Source of the DNA: an uncultured Chlorobiaceae bacterium
GTDB lineage: Bacteria > Bacteroidota > Chlorobiia > Chlorobiales > Chlorobiaceae
Length of the DNA: 64,000 nucleotides
Direction of reading: 5' to 3'
Assembly (NCBI GenBank): GCA_903822595.1
Contig: CAIJPS010000103.1
Span: forward strand, 1-64,000
Shown here: one piece after another, positions 45,669-54,631 of the stretch
Position numbering within the stretch: the stretch's first letter is position 1
Layout of the letters: every line of letters begins with the position of its first letter
Position numbers and translations under genes: made by a program
The notes under the pieces: model-generated
Database searches by the model: none
What the model was told of the DNA's origin: nothing
Seen by the model: the letters and a program-made list of their open reading frames with translations, nothing else

Positions 45669-46202
45669 ATGAATTTTAATCCCTGGCACGACGTTGAGAT
45701 AGGCCCGGAGCAGCCGAATGTTGTTAATGCTATTATCGAGATATCCAAAGGCAGTAAGACCAAGTATGAACTTGATAAAAAAACCGGCATGCTGAAGCTG
45801 GATCGGGTTCTTTATTCTGCTGTTTTTTATCCGGCCAACTATGGATTTATTCCAAAAACGCTTGGTGATGATCATGATCCGCTTGACATTCTTGTGATTT
45901 GCCAGTCTGACATTGTACCGATGTGCATGGTGAGGGCGAGGGTTATCGGTGTCATGCGCATGATCGATCATGGAGAGGGAGACGACAAGATCATTGCTGT
46001 TGCCGAAGATGATGTCAGTATGAGCAATGTTCACAACATCGATCAGTTGCCACCCTACTTCGCCTCCGAGTTAAAGCACTTTTTTGAAGAGTACAAATCG
46101 CTTGAAGAGAAGACCGTTCTTGTTGAGGAGTTCCAGGGCGCTGAAATTGCCCGCCAAAGTATTGTTCATGCAATCGACAACTACAAAAAAGTTTACGCAT
46201 GA
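45669..46202 (+). CDS. ppa: Inorganic pyrophosphatase, family I
   Basis: Hydrolyses pyrophosphate in the cytoplasm. 177 residues, normal length. Substrate-binding [26 protein letters not shown], the metal-binding [10 protein letters not shown] and [18 protein letters not shown] are present. It stands as a single gene with its own promoter and a strong terminator, a typical housekeeping arrangement. Confidence 0.96.
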   Translation: MNFNPWHDVEIGPEQPNVVNAIIEISKGSKTKYELDKKTGMLKLDRVLYSAVFYPANYGFIPKTLGDDHDPLDILVICQSDIVPMCMVRARVIGVMRMIDHGEGDDKIIAVAEDDVSMSNVHNIDQLPPYFASELKHFFEEYKSLEEKTVLVEEFQGAEIARQSIVHAIDNYKKVYA

Positions 46203-46242
46203 TTTGTGCGTTCAGGCTTGCGTTGTATGAAGATTGACGAAG

Positions 46243-46274
46243 GGCGGTCATTGTTGAAGCAGTGACCGCCTTTT
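46243..46274 (+). terminator. Terminator of ppa
   Basis: GGCGGTCA (46243-46250) pairs with TGACCGCC (46263-46270), eight GC-rich base pairs around a 12-base loop, followed by TTTT. It lies 41 bp after the ppa stop. Confidence 0.85.
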
Positions 46275-46410
46275 CAATGTGATGCCGCACTTGATATCTG
46301 ACGGAAGTACACTGAGTCAACAACGTCCCTCTGTTTTTTTTTGAAGTGCTGGAAAAGTCATATATTGGCCGGGTAAAAAATTATTGTACGACTGAAATGC
46401 ACCACCTCTT

Positions 46411-46929
46411 ATGCTGTCATTAACGATCGGGGAACTTGCGAAAAGGGCTGAAAGGATAAAACTTGTCATTTCCGACAATGATGGTGTCTTTACCGATAAC
46501 GGGGTCTATTATTCGGAGAGGGGAGAGGAGATGAAGCGCTATTCCATCAGGGATGGGATGGGCGTTGAACGGTTGAGAAACAGCGGGATTGAAACCGCGA
46601 TCATGACTGGCGAGGTTTCGCCAAGTATCAGGATGAGAGCTGAAAAGCTTGGGATAAAGAGGCTCTATCTTGGTGTCAAAGAGAAGTTGTCACTGCTTGA
46701 AGCGGTTATGGCTGAAACCGGACTTCAAAAAGGTGAACTGGCTTATATTGGCGATGATGTCAATGATGTCGGGATCATGAACGAGATTGCTGCTGAGGGA
46801 TTGACGGGGTCTCCTCGTGATGCCACTGTTTTCGTTGAACCATATATTCATTATCGTGCTTCTGCCGATGGCGGGTACGGTGCATTCAGGGATTTTGCCG
46901 AGTGGCTGATCATGCTCAGGCATTCCTGA
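46411..46929 (+). CDS. KdsC-like HAD phosphatase
   Basis: 172 residues of the HAD superfamily without cap insertion, as in 3-deoxy-D-manno-octulosonate 8-phosphate phosphatase and its sialic-acid-pathway relatives. Catalytic motif 1 is VISDNDGVFTDNGVYYS (DxDG variant with Asn between the two Asp residues), motif 2 IMTGEVSPSIR, motif 3 KLSLLEAV with Lys, motif 4 YIGDDVNDVGIMNEI. A kdsC role for lipopolysaccharide or a role with the adjacent NeuB-like synthase are both possible. It is 79 bp upstream of that synthase in the same orientation. Confidence 0.85.
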   Translation: MLSLTIGELAKRAERIKLVISDNDGVFTDNGVYYSERGEEMKRYSIRDGMGVERLRNSGIETAIMTGEVSPSIRMRAEKLGIKRLYLGVKEKLSLLEAVMAETGLQKGELAYIGDDVNDVGIMNEIAAEGLTGSPRDATVFVEPYIHYRASADGGYGAFRDFAEWLIMLRHS

Positions 46930-47007
46930 CTGTTTTTTAATCAATATCGATTGTCTCCATACTGCTCAAGCGGTCATGGACGCTTCGTTTTATCAAGAGT
47001 AATTGTT

Positions 47008-47877
47008 ATGGCGGAAGTTACCATAGGGAATAGAAAAGCAGGAGACGGGCATCCTGTTTTTGTCATTGCTGAAATCGGCATAAACCATAACGGGTCGATG
47101 GATGTTGCAAAAAAACTGATAGCAGGCGCAGCGATTGCCGGATGTGATGCGGTAAAGTTTCAGAAGCGCACTCCGGAACTCTGCGTTCCAAAAGATCAGC
47201 GTGATATTGAACGTGATACCCCATGGGGACGCATGAAGTATATTGATTACCGATACAAGGTTGAGTTTGGCCGGGAGGAGTATCAGGAGATAGACCGTTA
47301 TAGTAAAGAACACGGAATTTTATGGTTTGCATCATGCTGGGATGAGGAGTCTGTTGATTTTATGGAACAGTTTGAGCCGCCCTGTTACAAGGGTGCATCA
47401 GCATCGCTGACAGATCTTCCACTCCTGAAGAAAACCGCAGCAACCGGGCGTCCGCTTATTATTTCTACGGGCATGTCCACCATGGAAGAGGTTGAAAACA
47501 CCGTCAAGGAACTCGGTCATTCAAATCTGCTTATAGCGCATACCAACTCAACCTATCCCTCTCCGATTGAAGAACTGAACCTTCGGATGATTACAACACT
47601 AAAATCCCGTTATCCCGATGTACCGATAGGGTATTCAGGCCATGAGGTAGGACTTGCCACGACGTGGGCCGCCGTTGCACTCGGAGCGACCTTCATTGAA
47701 CGTCACGTCACTCTCGACCGTGCCATGTGGGGATCCGATCAGGCAGCTTCAGTCGAACTCTCAGGCATGGCAAGGCTTGTCTCCAATATTCGTGATATCG
47801 AAAAAGCTCTTGGTGACGGCGTTAAGCGGGTCTATGCCGGTGAGGCAGCAGCCCGCAAGAAATTACGACGTTCTTGA
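47008..47877 (+). CDS. N-acetylneuraminate synthase-like enzyme (NeuB barrel, no SAF domain)
   Basis: 289 residues from ATG 47008. Condenses phosphoenolpyruvate with an amino or deoxy sugar. The NeuB TIM barrel is visible: VFVIAEIGINHNGSMDVAKK, DAVKFQKRTPELC, HGILWFASCWDEESVDF, IISTGMSTMEEVE, HTNSTYPSPIEELNL and GYSGHEVGLATTW. The C-terminal antifreeze-like SAF domain of canonical NeuB (about 60 residues) is missing, as in several other family members. Product may be a nonulosonic acid such as sialic or legionaminic acid. KdsC-like phosphatase upstream, htpG downstream. Confidence 0.85.
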   Translation: MAEVTIGNRKAGDGHPVFVIAEIGINHNGSMDVAKKLIAGAAIAGCDAVKFQKRTPELCVPKDQRDIERDTPWGRMKYIDYRYKVEFGREEYQEIDRYSKEHGILWFASCWDEESVDFMEQFEPPCYKGASASLTDLPLLKKTAATGRPLIISTGMSTMEEVENTVKELGHSNLLIAHTNSTYPSPIEELNLRMITTLKSRYPDVPIGYSGHEVGLATTWAAVALGATFIERHVTLDRAMWGSDQAASVELSGMARLVSNIRDIEKALGDGVKRVYAGEAAARKKLRRS

Positions 47878-47944
47878 CCTTGAAGCTTCGCTCTTTGCAA
47901 GAAAACGTATTTGAACAGGAACATCTATCCAATTAAGGACCACT

Positions 47945-49831
47945 ATGAGCCATAACAGCAATAACGGCACAACTCCGATTCAGGAGTTCGAATACAAGGC
48001 TGAAATGAAACAGCTTCTGGACCTGATCGTCCATTCGCTTTACACCCATCCCGAAATATATCTCAGAGAGCTGATTTCCAATTCATCTGATGCACTGAGC
48101 AAGGTTCGTTTCAATGCACTTACGGATCAGGATATCCTCGACAAGGAGGCCGATCTTGCAATCCGGATAAGCATTAATCCTGAAGAGATGACTTTTGTCA
48201 TTGAAGACAGTGGAGTCGGCATGACGGAAGAGGAGCTGATTGCCAATCTTGGTACCGTCGCAAAGTCGGGTACGTTGGGCTTCATGCAATCATTGAAGGA
48301 GCAGCAGAAGCAGCTTGATGGCAATCTTATCGGACAGTTTGGTGTCGGCTTCTACTCGGTTTTTATGGTAACCGAAGATGTCACGGTTGAGACAAGAAGT
48401 GCTCATCCCGGTTCAGAAGGGTTCCGCTGGCGTTCAAGCGGCCAGGGAACATACACGATTGAAAAAATCGACAAGGCTGAGCGGGGAACCAAAATTTCGT
48501 TCAAGCTCAAAGAGGAGTACAAAGAGTTTGCCGAAGAGTACCGCGTTGAGCAGGTTGTAAAAAAATATTCAAACTTTGTTGATTTCCCCATCTATCTTGG
48601 CGACAAGCAGCTCAACAGCATCACAGCTCTCTGGCAGCGTTCAAAAAGTGAACTGAAGGATGAAGAGGTCAATGAGTTCTACAAGTTCATTGCAAACGAT
48701 TATCAGGACCCGCTGGACTATCTGCCGGTTTCCGTTGAGGGGATGGTCACCTTCAAAGCGCTTCTTTTTTTGCCAAAAGAGGCTCCACCGGAGATGCTTT
48801 ACCGCCAGGGGGAGCTCGAAAACCACGGACCGCAGCTCTACGTAAAAAAGGTATTGATACAGAATGAGTGCCGTGACCTTCTGCCGGAGTACCTGCGCTT
48901 TATTGCCGGTGTCGTTGATACCGAAGATCTGTCACTCAATGTTTCAAGAGAGGTTGTTCAGTCGAGCCCGGTGATGGCCAAAATCCGCCAGATCCTTACC
49001 GGAAAGATTCTTGGCTGGTTTGAAGCCCTTGCCAAAGAGCAACCTGAAAAGTTCAAGACCTTTTACAAGGCATTTGGCCCCATTATCAAAATTGGTTTGA
49101 ATACCGATTATAGCAATCGTGACAAGCTGATTGAGCTGTTACGGTTTGAAAGTACCAAAACGGCTGATGGTGAATATGTAACCCTTAAAGAGTACACTGA
49201 AAGAATGGGCGCCGATCAGAAAGAGATCTACTACCATTCCGGGACCAGTCGCGGGCAGCTTCTTGCGCACCCCAATCTTGAATATTTCCAGGATATGGGC
49301 ATTGAGGTCTTGTTGCTCAGCGATCCCGTTGATGTTTTTGTGATTCCTTCGATTCATGAGTATGACAAAAAGCCACTGAAGTCGATTGAAAAAGCTGATA
49401 TCGATTTTTCGCAGCAGAAAAAGGAGCGCCCGGAGCCCCTTGCAGAGAATCTTCTTGCTCCGGTGCTTCAGCTCTTCCGCGAAACTCTCGGTGATGGAGT
49501 TGAGGATGTTATTGAGTCTCATCGGCTTGTCAGTTCTCCGGTAACACTGGTGAGCGGAAAGGACGGTCTCGACAGCCAGATGGAAAAGATGATGAAGATG
49601 ATGCAGAGTAATATGCCTGCCGGAAAAAGGATTCTTGAGGTCAACACCTCCCACCCAATTATCCGGAACCTTGCCGGAATGATTATTGCGGATGCCAACA
49701 ATCCGCTGATCAGAACCGCCATGAAGCAGCTCTATGAAGGTGCGTTGTTTCTTGAGGGGGGGCTTGATTCGACGACCGGATTTTTATCGAGAATGAACGA
49801 GTTGATCGAGGCCGCAACGCTTTCCAGATAG
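47945..49831 (+). CDS. htpG: Molecular chaperone HtpG (Hsp90)
   Basis: ATP-dependent chaperone of the Hsp90 family. 628 residues, normal length. N-terminal ATPase: [56 protein letters not shown] and [13 protein letters not shown]. The middle domain has [49 protein letters not shown]. The C-terminal dimerisation part is complete. An initial ATG at 47945. It stands alone 67 bp after the NeuB-like gene. No heat-shock operator is visible upstream. Confidence 0.97.
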   Translation: MSHNSNNGTTPIQEFEYKAEMKQLLDLIVHSLYTHPEIYLRELISNSSDALSKVRFNALTDQDILDKEADLAIRISINPEEMTFVIEDSGVGMTEEELIANLGTVAKSGTLGFMQSLKEQQKQLDGNLIGQFGVGFYSVFMVTEDVTVETRSAHPGSEGFRWRSSGQGTYTIEKIDKAERGTKISFKLKEEYKEFAEEYRVEQVVKKYSNFVDFPIYLGDKQLNSITALWQRSKSELKDEEVNEFYKFIANDYQDPLDYLPVSVEGMVTFKALLFLPKEAPPEMLYRQGELENHGPQLYVKKVLIQNECRDLLPEYLRFIAGVVDTEDLSLNVSREVVQSSPVMAKIRQILTGKILGWFEALAKEQPEKFKTFYKAFGPIIKIGLNTDYSNRDKLIELLRFESTKTADGEYVTLKEYTERMGADQKEIYYHSGTSRGQLLAHPNLEYFQDMGIEVLLLSDPVDVFVIPSIHEYDKKPLKSIEKADIDFSQQKKERPEPLAENLLAPVLQLFRETLGDGVEDVIESHRLVSSPVTLVSGKDGLDSQMEKMMKMMQSNMPAGKRILEVNTSHPIIRNLAGMIIADANNPLIRTAMKQLYEGALFLEGGLDSTTGFLSRMNELIEAATLSR

Positions 49832-49863
49832 GCGGATTCAAAAACTTTTTAACCAGTGAATTT

Positions 49864-50739
49864 GTGAAAAAGGGAAGGGATTTCGATGTACGGGAAGTCG
49901 CGGTTTTTCAGAAGAATGAGATAACCGAGCATTATATCTATAAAAGTCTTTCAGGGAAAGTACGCGGCGTCAAAAACCGTCGCATACTCTCCCAGATTGC
50001 CGACGATGAGATGCGTCACTATAATGTCTGGAAAACCTATACAAGGCAGGATGTCTCTCCCAGCCGCATCAAGGTATGGTTCTACACCCTTGTCAGTCTT
50101 TTGTTTGGTTTTACCTTTGGCATAAAGCTGATGGAAAACGGTGAAAAACGGGCCCATTTTATCTATAGCCGTATTCCGGGTTCATTCAAGGAGGTCAATG
50201 GCATTATCCGCGATGAAGAGGAGCATGAACAGGCACTCCTGGTGCTTCTTGATGAAGAGCGTCTGAAGTATACCGGTTCCATTGTGCTCGGTCTCAACGA
50301 TGCACTTGTTGAGCTGATGGGTGTGCTGGCTGGTTTAACCTTTGCCTTGCAGAACTCCAGACTTATCGCCCTTACGGCTTCCATTACCGGAATTGCTGCG
50401 GCTCTCTCCATGGCCGCCTCAAGCTATCTTTCAAGCAAAGCAGAAACGGGCGGGAAAAATCCTTTTGTTGCTGCATTTTATACCGGAATTGCCTACCTCA
50501 TTACCGTGCTGCTTCTGATTGCTCCCTTTCTTGTTTTTGATGGTCTCTATCTCTCTCTTGGTGTCTCATTTTTTGTGGCGCTCGTTATTATATGGTTTTT
50601 CAACTACTATATCTCTGTTTCGCGTGACCTGCCCTTCAGAAGCCGTTTTCTTGAAATGGTTATACTGAGTTTTGCCGTTGCGGCCCTCAGTTTTTTTGCC
50701 GGTTATGCCATACGCTTTGCATTTGGTATCGTCGTTTAG
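49864..50739 (+). CDS. Ferritin-like/VIT1 iron or manganese transporter fusion (MbfA-like)
   Basis: 291 residues starting with a GTG. Residues 1-145 resemble a ferritin/rubrerythrin-like di-iron domain ([55 protein letters not shown], with the expected Glu and His). Residues 145-291 form the VIT1/CCC1 membrane domain with about five helices, starting [20 protein letters not shown] and including [13 protein letters not shown]. The fusion exports iron or manganese and is known as MbfA in other bacteria. It is 32 bp after the htpG stop and likely runs separately. Confidence 0.85.
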   Translation: MKKGRDFDVREVAVFQKNEITEHYIYKSLSGKVRGVKNRRILSQIADDEMRHYNVWKTYTRQDVSPSRIKVWFYTLVSLLFGFTFGIKLMENGEKRAHFIYSRIPGSFKEVNGIIRDEEEHEQALLVLLDEERLKYTGSIVLGLNDALVELMGVLAGLTFALQNSRLIALTASITGIAAALSMAASSYLSSKAETGGKNPFVAAFYTGIAYLITVLLLIAPFLVFDGLYLSLGVSFFVALVIIWFFNYYISVSRDLPFRSRFLEMVILSFAVAALSFFAGYAIRFAFGIVV

Positions 50740-50786
50740 CTTTTCGGACTTTTCCGGAATAGAATTCGCTGGTTCGCTCTCTCTTT

Positions 50787-52355
50787 TCAGGCTGAAAGGG
50801 TAGAGCGAGCTGCGGCGGATTCAAGCAGTGCAGCAATGGCCGCGTCATCGACCGGTTTCCCCGTGTTGATATCGATAGCCAACCTCTCTTCTCCGGCTGA
50901 AAGCGGCTCCTGCTTTTCCTGTTGGGAGGCAAGTACCGCGGAGTCAGCTTCGGAAGCATCGTTACCCATCAGATAACGCTTTCGTACTCTTTCATTCAGT
51001 ACTTCATCGGAAGCAGAAAAACGCAAAATCACGCAGGAAACATGTAGAGTCTCTGCAAGTTCCTCGAAAAGTTCGCGGTTGCATCGCTTGAGAAAGGTTG
51101 CATCCACGATGACCGTTATTCCTTCATTGAGGCAGAGAGAGGCAAGGTCGTGTAACCTTTGGTAGGTTTGCTGGCTGATCATCTCAGTATAAAGTGCTCC
51201 ATTTTGTTCGCTCCGCTCGAGCGGCCTGAGACCCGCCAACCTCTTTCGTTCAATATCCGAGCGGAGATGGATGCATGGTACCCTTTGGGCGATACGGCGG
51301 GAAACCACTGTTTTTCCACTTCCGGAAACTCCGAAGGTGAGGATAAGCATTGGCTTTCTGCTACGGGTGTAGTTCAGTGCAAGCTCAATATATGAACGGT
51401 GCTCTTCAAGAATCTTTTGTGCCTGGCTCTGGCCGCTTGTCTGCTCGTAACGGATAGCGGTCACTTTTGCTCTTACCATGGCGCGGTAGACGACATAGAA
51501 GCGAAGAAGCGGCAGGGCACTGTAATCCCCGGTTTCTGTCAGATAGTGGTTCAAAAGCCGCCAGGCAAGTCCGGACTCTCCTCCATGCTCAAGATCCATA
51601 AAAAGAAATGCCAGGTCACTGATGACGTCAATCATACTGAGGTTCTCATTGAACTCGATACAGTCAAAAATAAAAATCCGTCTATTCCACCAGACCATGT
51701 TGCCGGTATGCATGTCTCCGTGGCATTGGCGGATAAACCCTCCACTCTTTCTCTCAAGGAAAAGAGGGTAGAGCCGTTGATGCTCCCTGATGCTCCATAC
51801 CCGGAGAAACTCAAGCCGTTCAATTTCATCTTCGCTTGTAGCGATTGGCTCCATAGAGGTAAAATTGTGCAGTATTGGCTTGACGAGATTGTCCGGCTGT
51901 CCGAACCCGCTCCCTGCAGGTGCTGCGGGCAGCGATGTATGGAACGCAGCGATCATGCTGGCGAGAGAGTCGATATGCTCCTCGCTCAGTAACTGTTTTG
52001 CAAGCATCCGGTCCAGCTCCATCGTCCGCTCAAATCGTACCATTTTCACCGCATAGTCCACAATCTCACCCTCTCTGTCAACCAGAAACGTGTCAGCAGA
52101 GCGCACAACCGGTACAACAGAAAGATAGAGATCAGGGCAGAGTCTCCGGTTGAGGCGAAGCTCCTCATTGCAGTAATGATGGCGTTTCTGAAGGGTGGAA
52201 AAGTCCAGGAATCCAAGATCCAGTCTCTTTTTGACCTTGTAGGCGTACAGTTCTGTGAGGAAAATCCAGGAGATGTGTGTCTCGACCACCTCAATGTTGC
52301 CAGTGGTATGAGGGTATGCCTCTGGATGGCTCAATGCTTCAGCTAACGACTCCAT
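50787..52355 (-). CDS. Bifunctional phosphotransferase-like / P-loop kinase fusion
   Basis: 522 residues from ATG 52355. The N-terminal 340 residues look like an aminoglycoside phosphotransferase-type kinase with the Brenner motif RQCHGDMHTGNMVWW and metal-binding IFDCIEFNENL; the following 170 residues are a P-loop kinase-like domain with Walker A LTFGVSGSGKTVVSRRIAQ, HLRSDIERKRLAGL and VIVDATFLKR. This arrangement is found in the COG2187/COG0645 family, annotated as bifunctional aminoglycoside phosphotransferase/ATP-binding protein. The substrate is not known. Divergent from the universal stress gene at 52540; no known partner. Confidence 0.87.
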   Translation of the reverse strand: MESLAEALSHPEAYPHTTGNIEVVETHISWIFLTELYAYKVKKRLDLGFLDFSTLQKRHHYCNEELRLNRRLCPDLYLSVVPVVRSADTFLVDREGEIVDYAVKMVRFERTMELDRMLAKQLLSEEHIDSLASMIAAFHTSLPAAPAGSGFGQPDNLVKPILHNFTSMEPIATSEDEIERLEFLRVWSIREHQRLYPLFLERKSGGFIRQCHGDMHTGNMVWWNRRIFIFDCIEFNENLSMIDVISDLAFLFMDLEHGGESGLAWRLLNHYLTETGDYSALPLLRFYVVYRAMVRAKVTAIRYEQTSGQSQAQKILEEHRSYIELALNYTRSRKPMLILTFGVSGSGKTVVSRRIAQRVPCIHLRSDIERKRLAGLRPLERSEQNGALYTEMISQQTYQRLHDLASLCLNEGITVIVDATFLKRCNRELFEELAETLHVSCVILRFSASDEVLNERVRKRYLMGNDASEADSAVLASQQEKQEPLSAGEERLAIDINTGKPVDDAAIAALLESAAARSTLSA

Positions 52356-52539
52356 AGCGTTTTTTCTCCGTTTATGAGTGCAAGCGCTGAAAAAAAGTTC
52401 ATTCACCCAATATAGGGGAGGCACGAAAAGCAGGCAAGAATTGTATGCAACGAAAATGGATTCCTTTGAAAAAAATGTAAATTACAAGCTTGTAGAAAAG
52501 GTATGCCATTCATCACATTCATGTACTCAACTCATCTTT

Positions 52540-53004
52540 ATGATACATCTTGCAAGGATACTTTGTCCGACCGATTACTCCGCTACATCGGATAATGCTG
52601 TACGCTATGCCGTTGAATTTGCCCGGAAAGTTGGTGCCCATGTCAGGTTTCTGCATATCCTTTCTCCCGGAACTGTTCCTGAAAAAAACGAAGTAACCCC
52701 TGAACTGCTTTCAGCTCAGTCAGAAGAGGATGATTCCCTTCCTGAAAATTTTTCCCGTGTTTTGATGGATGAGAAAAAGAAGGGGTTAAATGCCGATTTT
52801 CGCGTTCTCAAAGGGGAAGCACCCAAAGTTATTGCTGAACAGGCAAATTCCTGGGGTGCCGATCTTATCATTATGGGTTCTCATGGTCGTACTGGGCTGC
52901 ATCGACTCATGATGGGCAGTGTTGCTGAAGAGGTTTTCCGTTCTTCCGACATTCCCGTCCTGTTGGTCAAGGAGCAGGCGGCAGCCAAAATTATTACAGA
53001 TTAA
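52540..53004 (+). CDS. Universal stress protein (UspA family)
   Basis: 154 residues from ATG 52540, which gives MIHLARILCPTDYSATSDNA, the standard Usp start; the frame extends to 52378 without similarity. The nucleotide-binding loop GSHGRTGLHRLMMGSVAEEVFR (about 120-140, GxHGxxG-9x-GS) is present, followed by PVLLVKEQ. ATP-binding type. It is divergent from the P-loop fusion and 46 bp upstream of the fumarase. Stress association is a family trait. Confidence 0.92.
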   Translation: MIHLARILCPTDYSATSDNAVRYAVEFARKVGAHVRFLHILSPGTVPEKNEVTPELLSAQSEEDDSLPENFSRVLMDEKKKGLNADFRVLKGEAPKVIAEQANSWGADLIIMGSHGRTGLHRLMMGSVAEEVFRSSDIPVLLVKEQAAAKIITD

Positions 53005-53049
53005 CATTCCATATACCAAGTCCTTCTCAATTTTAGTGCTCAACACTCT

Positions 53050-54582
53050 ATGGAAAATTTCAGGAAATCAATTCTCGCCCTTATTACCGAGACATCGGCA
53101 AACCTGCCGAGCGACATCCGTTGTGCTCTTGCAGCCGCTATTGACCGTGAAGATCCGCTCTCCCAGGCGGGTCTTGCCATGTCAACTATCTCGGTCAATA
53201 TCGACATGGCTGTCGACAACATTTCGCCGGTCTGCCAGGATACCGGTATGCCCACCTTTTTTATCCATACACCCCGGGGAACCGATCAACTCTTTATGAA
53301 ACGGGAGATTGAGGAGGCCATCGTGGAAGCCTCCCGAACCGGCAAACTCCGCCCTAATGCCGTCGATGCCATAAGCGGCAAAAACTCCGGCAACAATCTC
53401 GGCAGCCACTTTCCGGTGATTCACTTTGAGCCATGGGACAAGGATGAGATTGAGGTCAAGCTGATTCTGAAAGGGGGAGGATGCGAGAATAAAAACATTC
53501 AGTACTCACTGCCCGATGAGATTCCGGGTCTCGGAAGCGCTTCACGTGATCTTGATGGTGTCCGCAAATGCCTGCTCCATGCGGTCTACCAGGCACAGGG
53601 TCAGGGGTGCAGCCCAGGTGTTATCGGCGTTGGTATAGGCGGCGACCGCACCAGCGGCTTTGACCTTGCCAAACAGCAACTTTTCCGCACCATTGATGAC
53701 CGTAACCCTGATAGTGAACTGGACAGCCTTGAACAGGATATTCTTGAGAAGGCGAACACGATGGATATTGGTCCAATGGGATTTGGCGGAAAAACCACCC
53801 TCTTTGGCTGCAAAATTGGCAAATCGCACCGCGTTCCGGCAAGTTTTTTTGTCTCTGTAGCATACAATTGCTGGGCATACCGTCGGCTTGGCGTTTTGCT
53901 TGATGCGCAAACCGGTTCGATTGAGCGCTGGCAGTACAGAGATGCCGATGAAATTAAACGCATGGCAAAAGGGGAGGGCATGGCTCTCACCGGAAAAGAG
54001 GTCACTCTGCAGGCTCCGGTTACTGAAGAGCAAATCCGGACACTGAAGGTTGGCGATGTCGTACTCGTCAACGGTACCATGCATACCGGGCGTGACGCTT
54101 TTCATCACTATATTATGCACCACGACCTGCCCGATCATCTCGATACGACCGGCGGAATTCTTTTCCATTGCGGACCGGTTATCATGAAAAACGATGATGG
54201 CAGTTACCGTGTGACCGCCGCCGGACCGACCACCTCAATTCGCGAAGAGCCATTCCAGGCCGATGTCATCAAAAAACTTGGATTGCGGGCGATTATCGGC
54301 AAAGGGGGCATGGGCCCGAAAACCCTCAAGGGGTTGCAGGAGCACGGAGCAGTCTACCTCAATGCCATCGGTGGTGCGGCGCAGTACTACGCCCGCTGCA
54401 TTGACAAGGTTACCGGAGTTGATTTTCTTGAAGAGATGGGCGTTCCTGAAGCCATGTGGCATCTTGAGGTGAGCTCTTTCCCGGCAATTGTTACCATGGA
54501 TGCACACGGCAACAGCCTGCACAGCAGCATCGAAGAGGAGTCGTTCCGTCAACTCGGCACTTTCGCCGATGACACCCACTGA
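53050..54582 (+). CDS. Fumarate hydratase, class I (iron-sulfur)
   Basis: 510 residues; reversibly hydrates fumarate to malate with a [4Fe-4S] cluster in a reductive or oxidative TCA cycle. Alpha part (about 1-290): NISPVCQDTGMPTFFIH, LKGGGCENKNIQYSLP and QGCSPGVIGVGIGGDRTSG, giving candidate cluster Cys residues. Beta part (about 300-510): TGKEVTLQAPVTEEQIRTLK, LLVNGTMHTGRDAFHH-type segment, GPVI, AAGPTTSIREEPFQ and IGKGGMGPKT. The 50-bp gap to the downstream carboxyltransferase suggests co-transcription. The oxygen-sensitive class I type suits an anaerobe. Confidence 0.94.
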   Translation: MENFRKSILALITETSANLPSDIRCALAAAIDREDPLSQAGLAMSTISVNIDMAVDNISPVCQDTGMPTFFIHTPRGTDQLFMKREIEEAIVEASRTGKLRPNAVDAISGKNSGNNLGSHFPVIHFEPWDKDEIEVKLILKGGGCENKNIQYSLPDEIPGLGSASRDLDGVRKCLLHAVYQAQGQGCSPGVIGVGIGGDRTSGFDLAKQQLFRTIDDRNPDSELDSLEQDILEKANTMDIGPMGFGGKTTLFGCKIGKSHRVPASFFVSVAYNCWAYRRLGVLLDAQTGSIERWQYRDADEIKRMAKGEGMALTGKEVTLQAPVTEEQIRTLKVGDVVLVNGTMHTGRDAFHHYIMHHDLPDHLDTTGGILFHCGPVIMKNDDGSYRVTAAGPTTSIREEPFQADVIKKLGLRAIIGKGGMGPKTLKGLQEHGAVYLNAIGGAAQYYARCIDKVTGVDFLEEMGVPEAMWHLEVSSFPAIVTMDAHGNSLHSSIEEESFRQLGTFADDTH

Positions 54583-54631
54583 TTCTGAAAGGCCAGGTTG
54601 CCATTCTCATTAAACTGTAAAAAGGTCGCTG

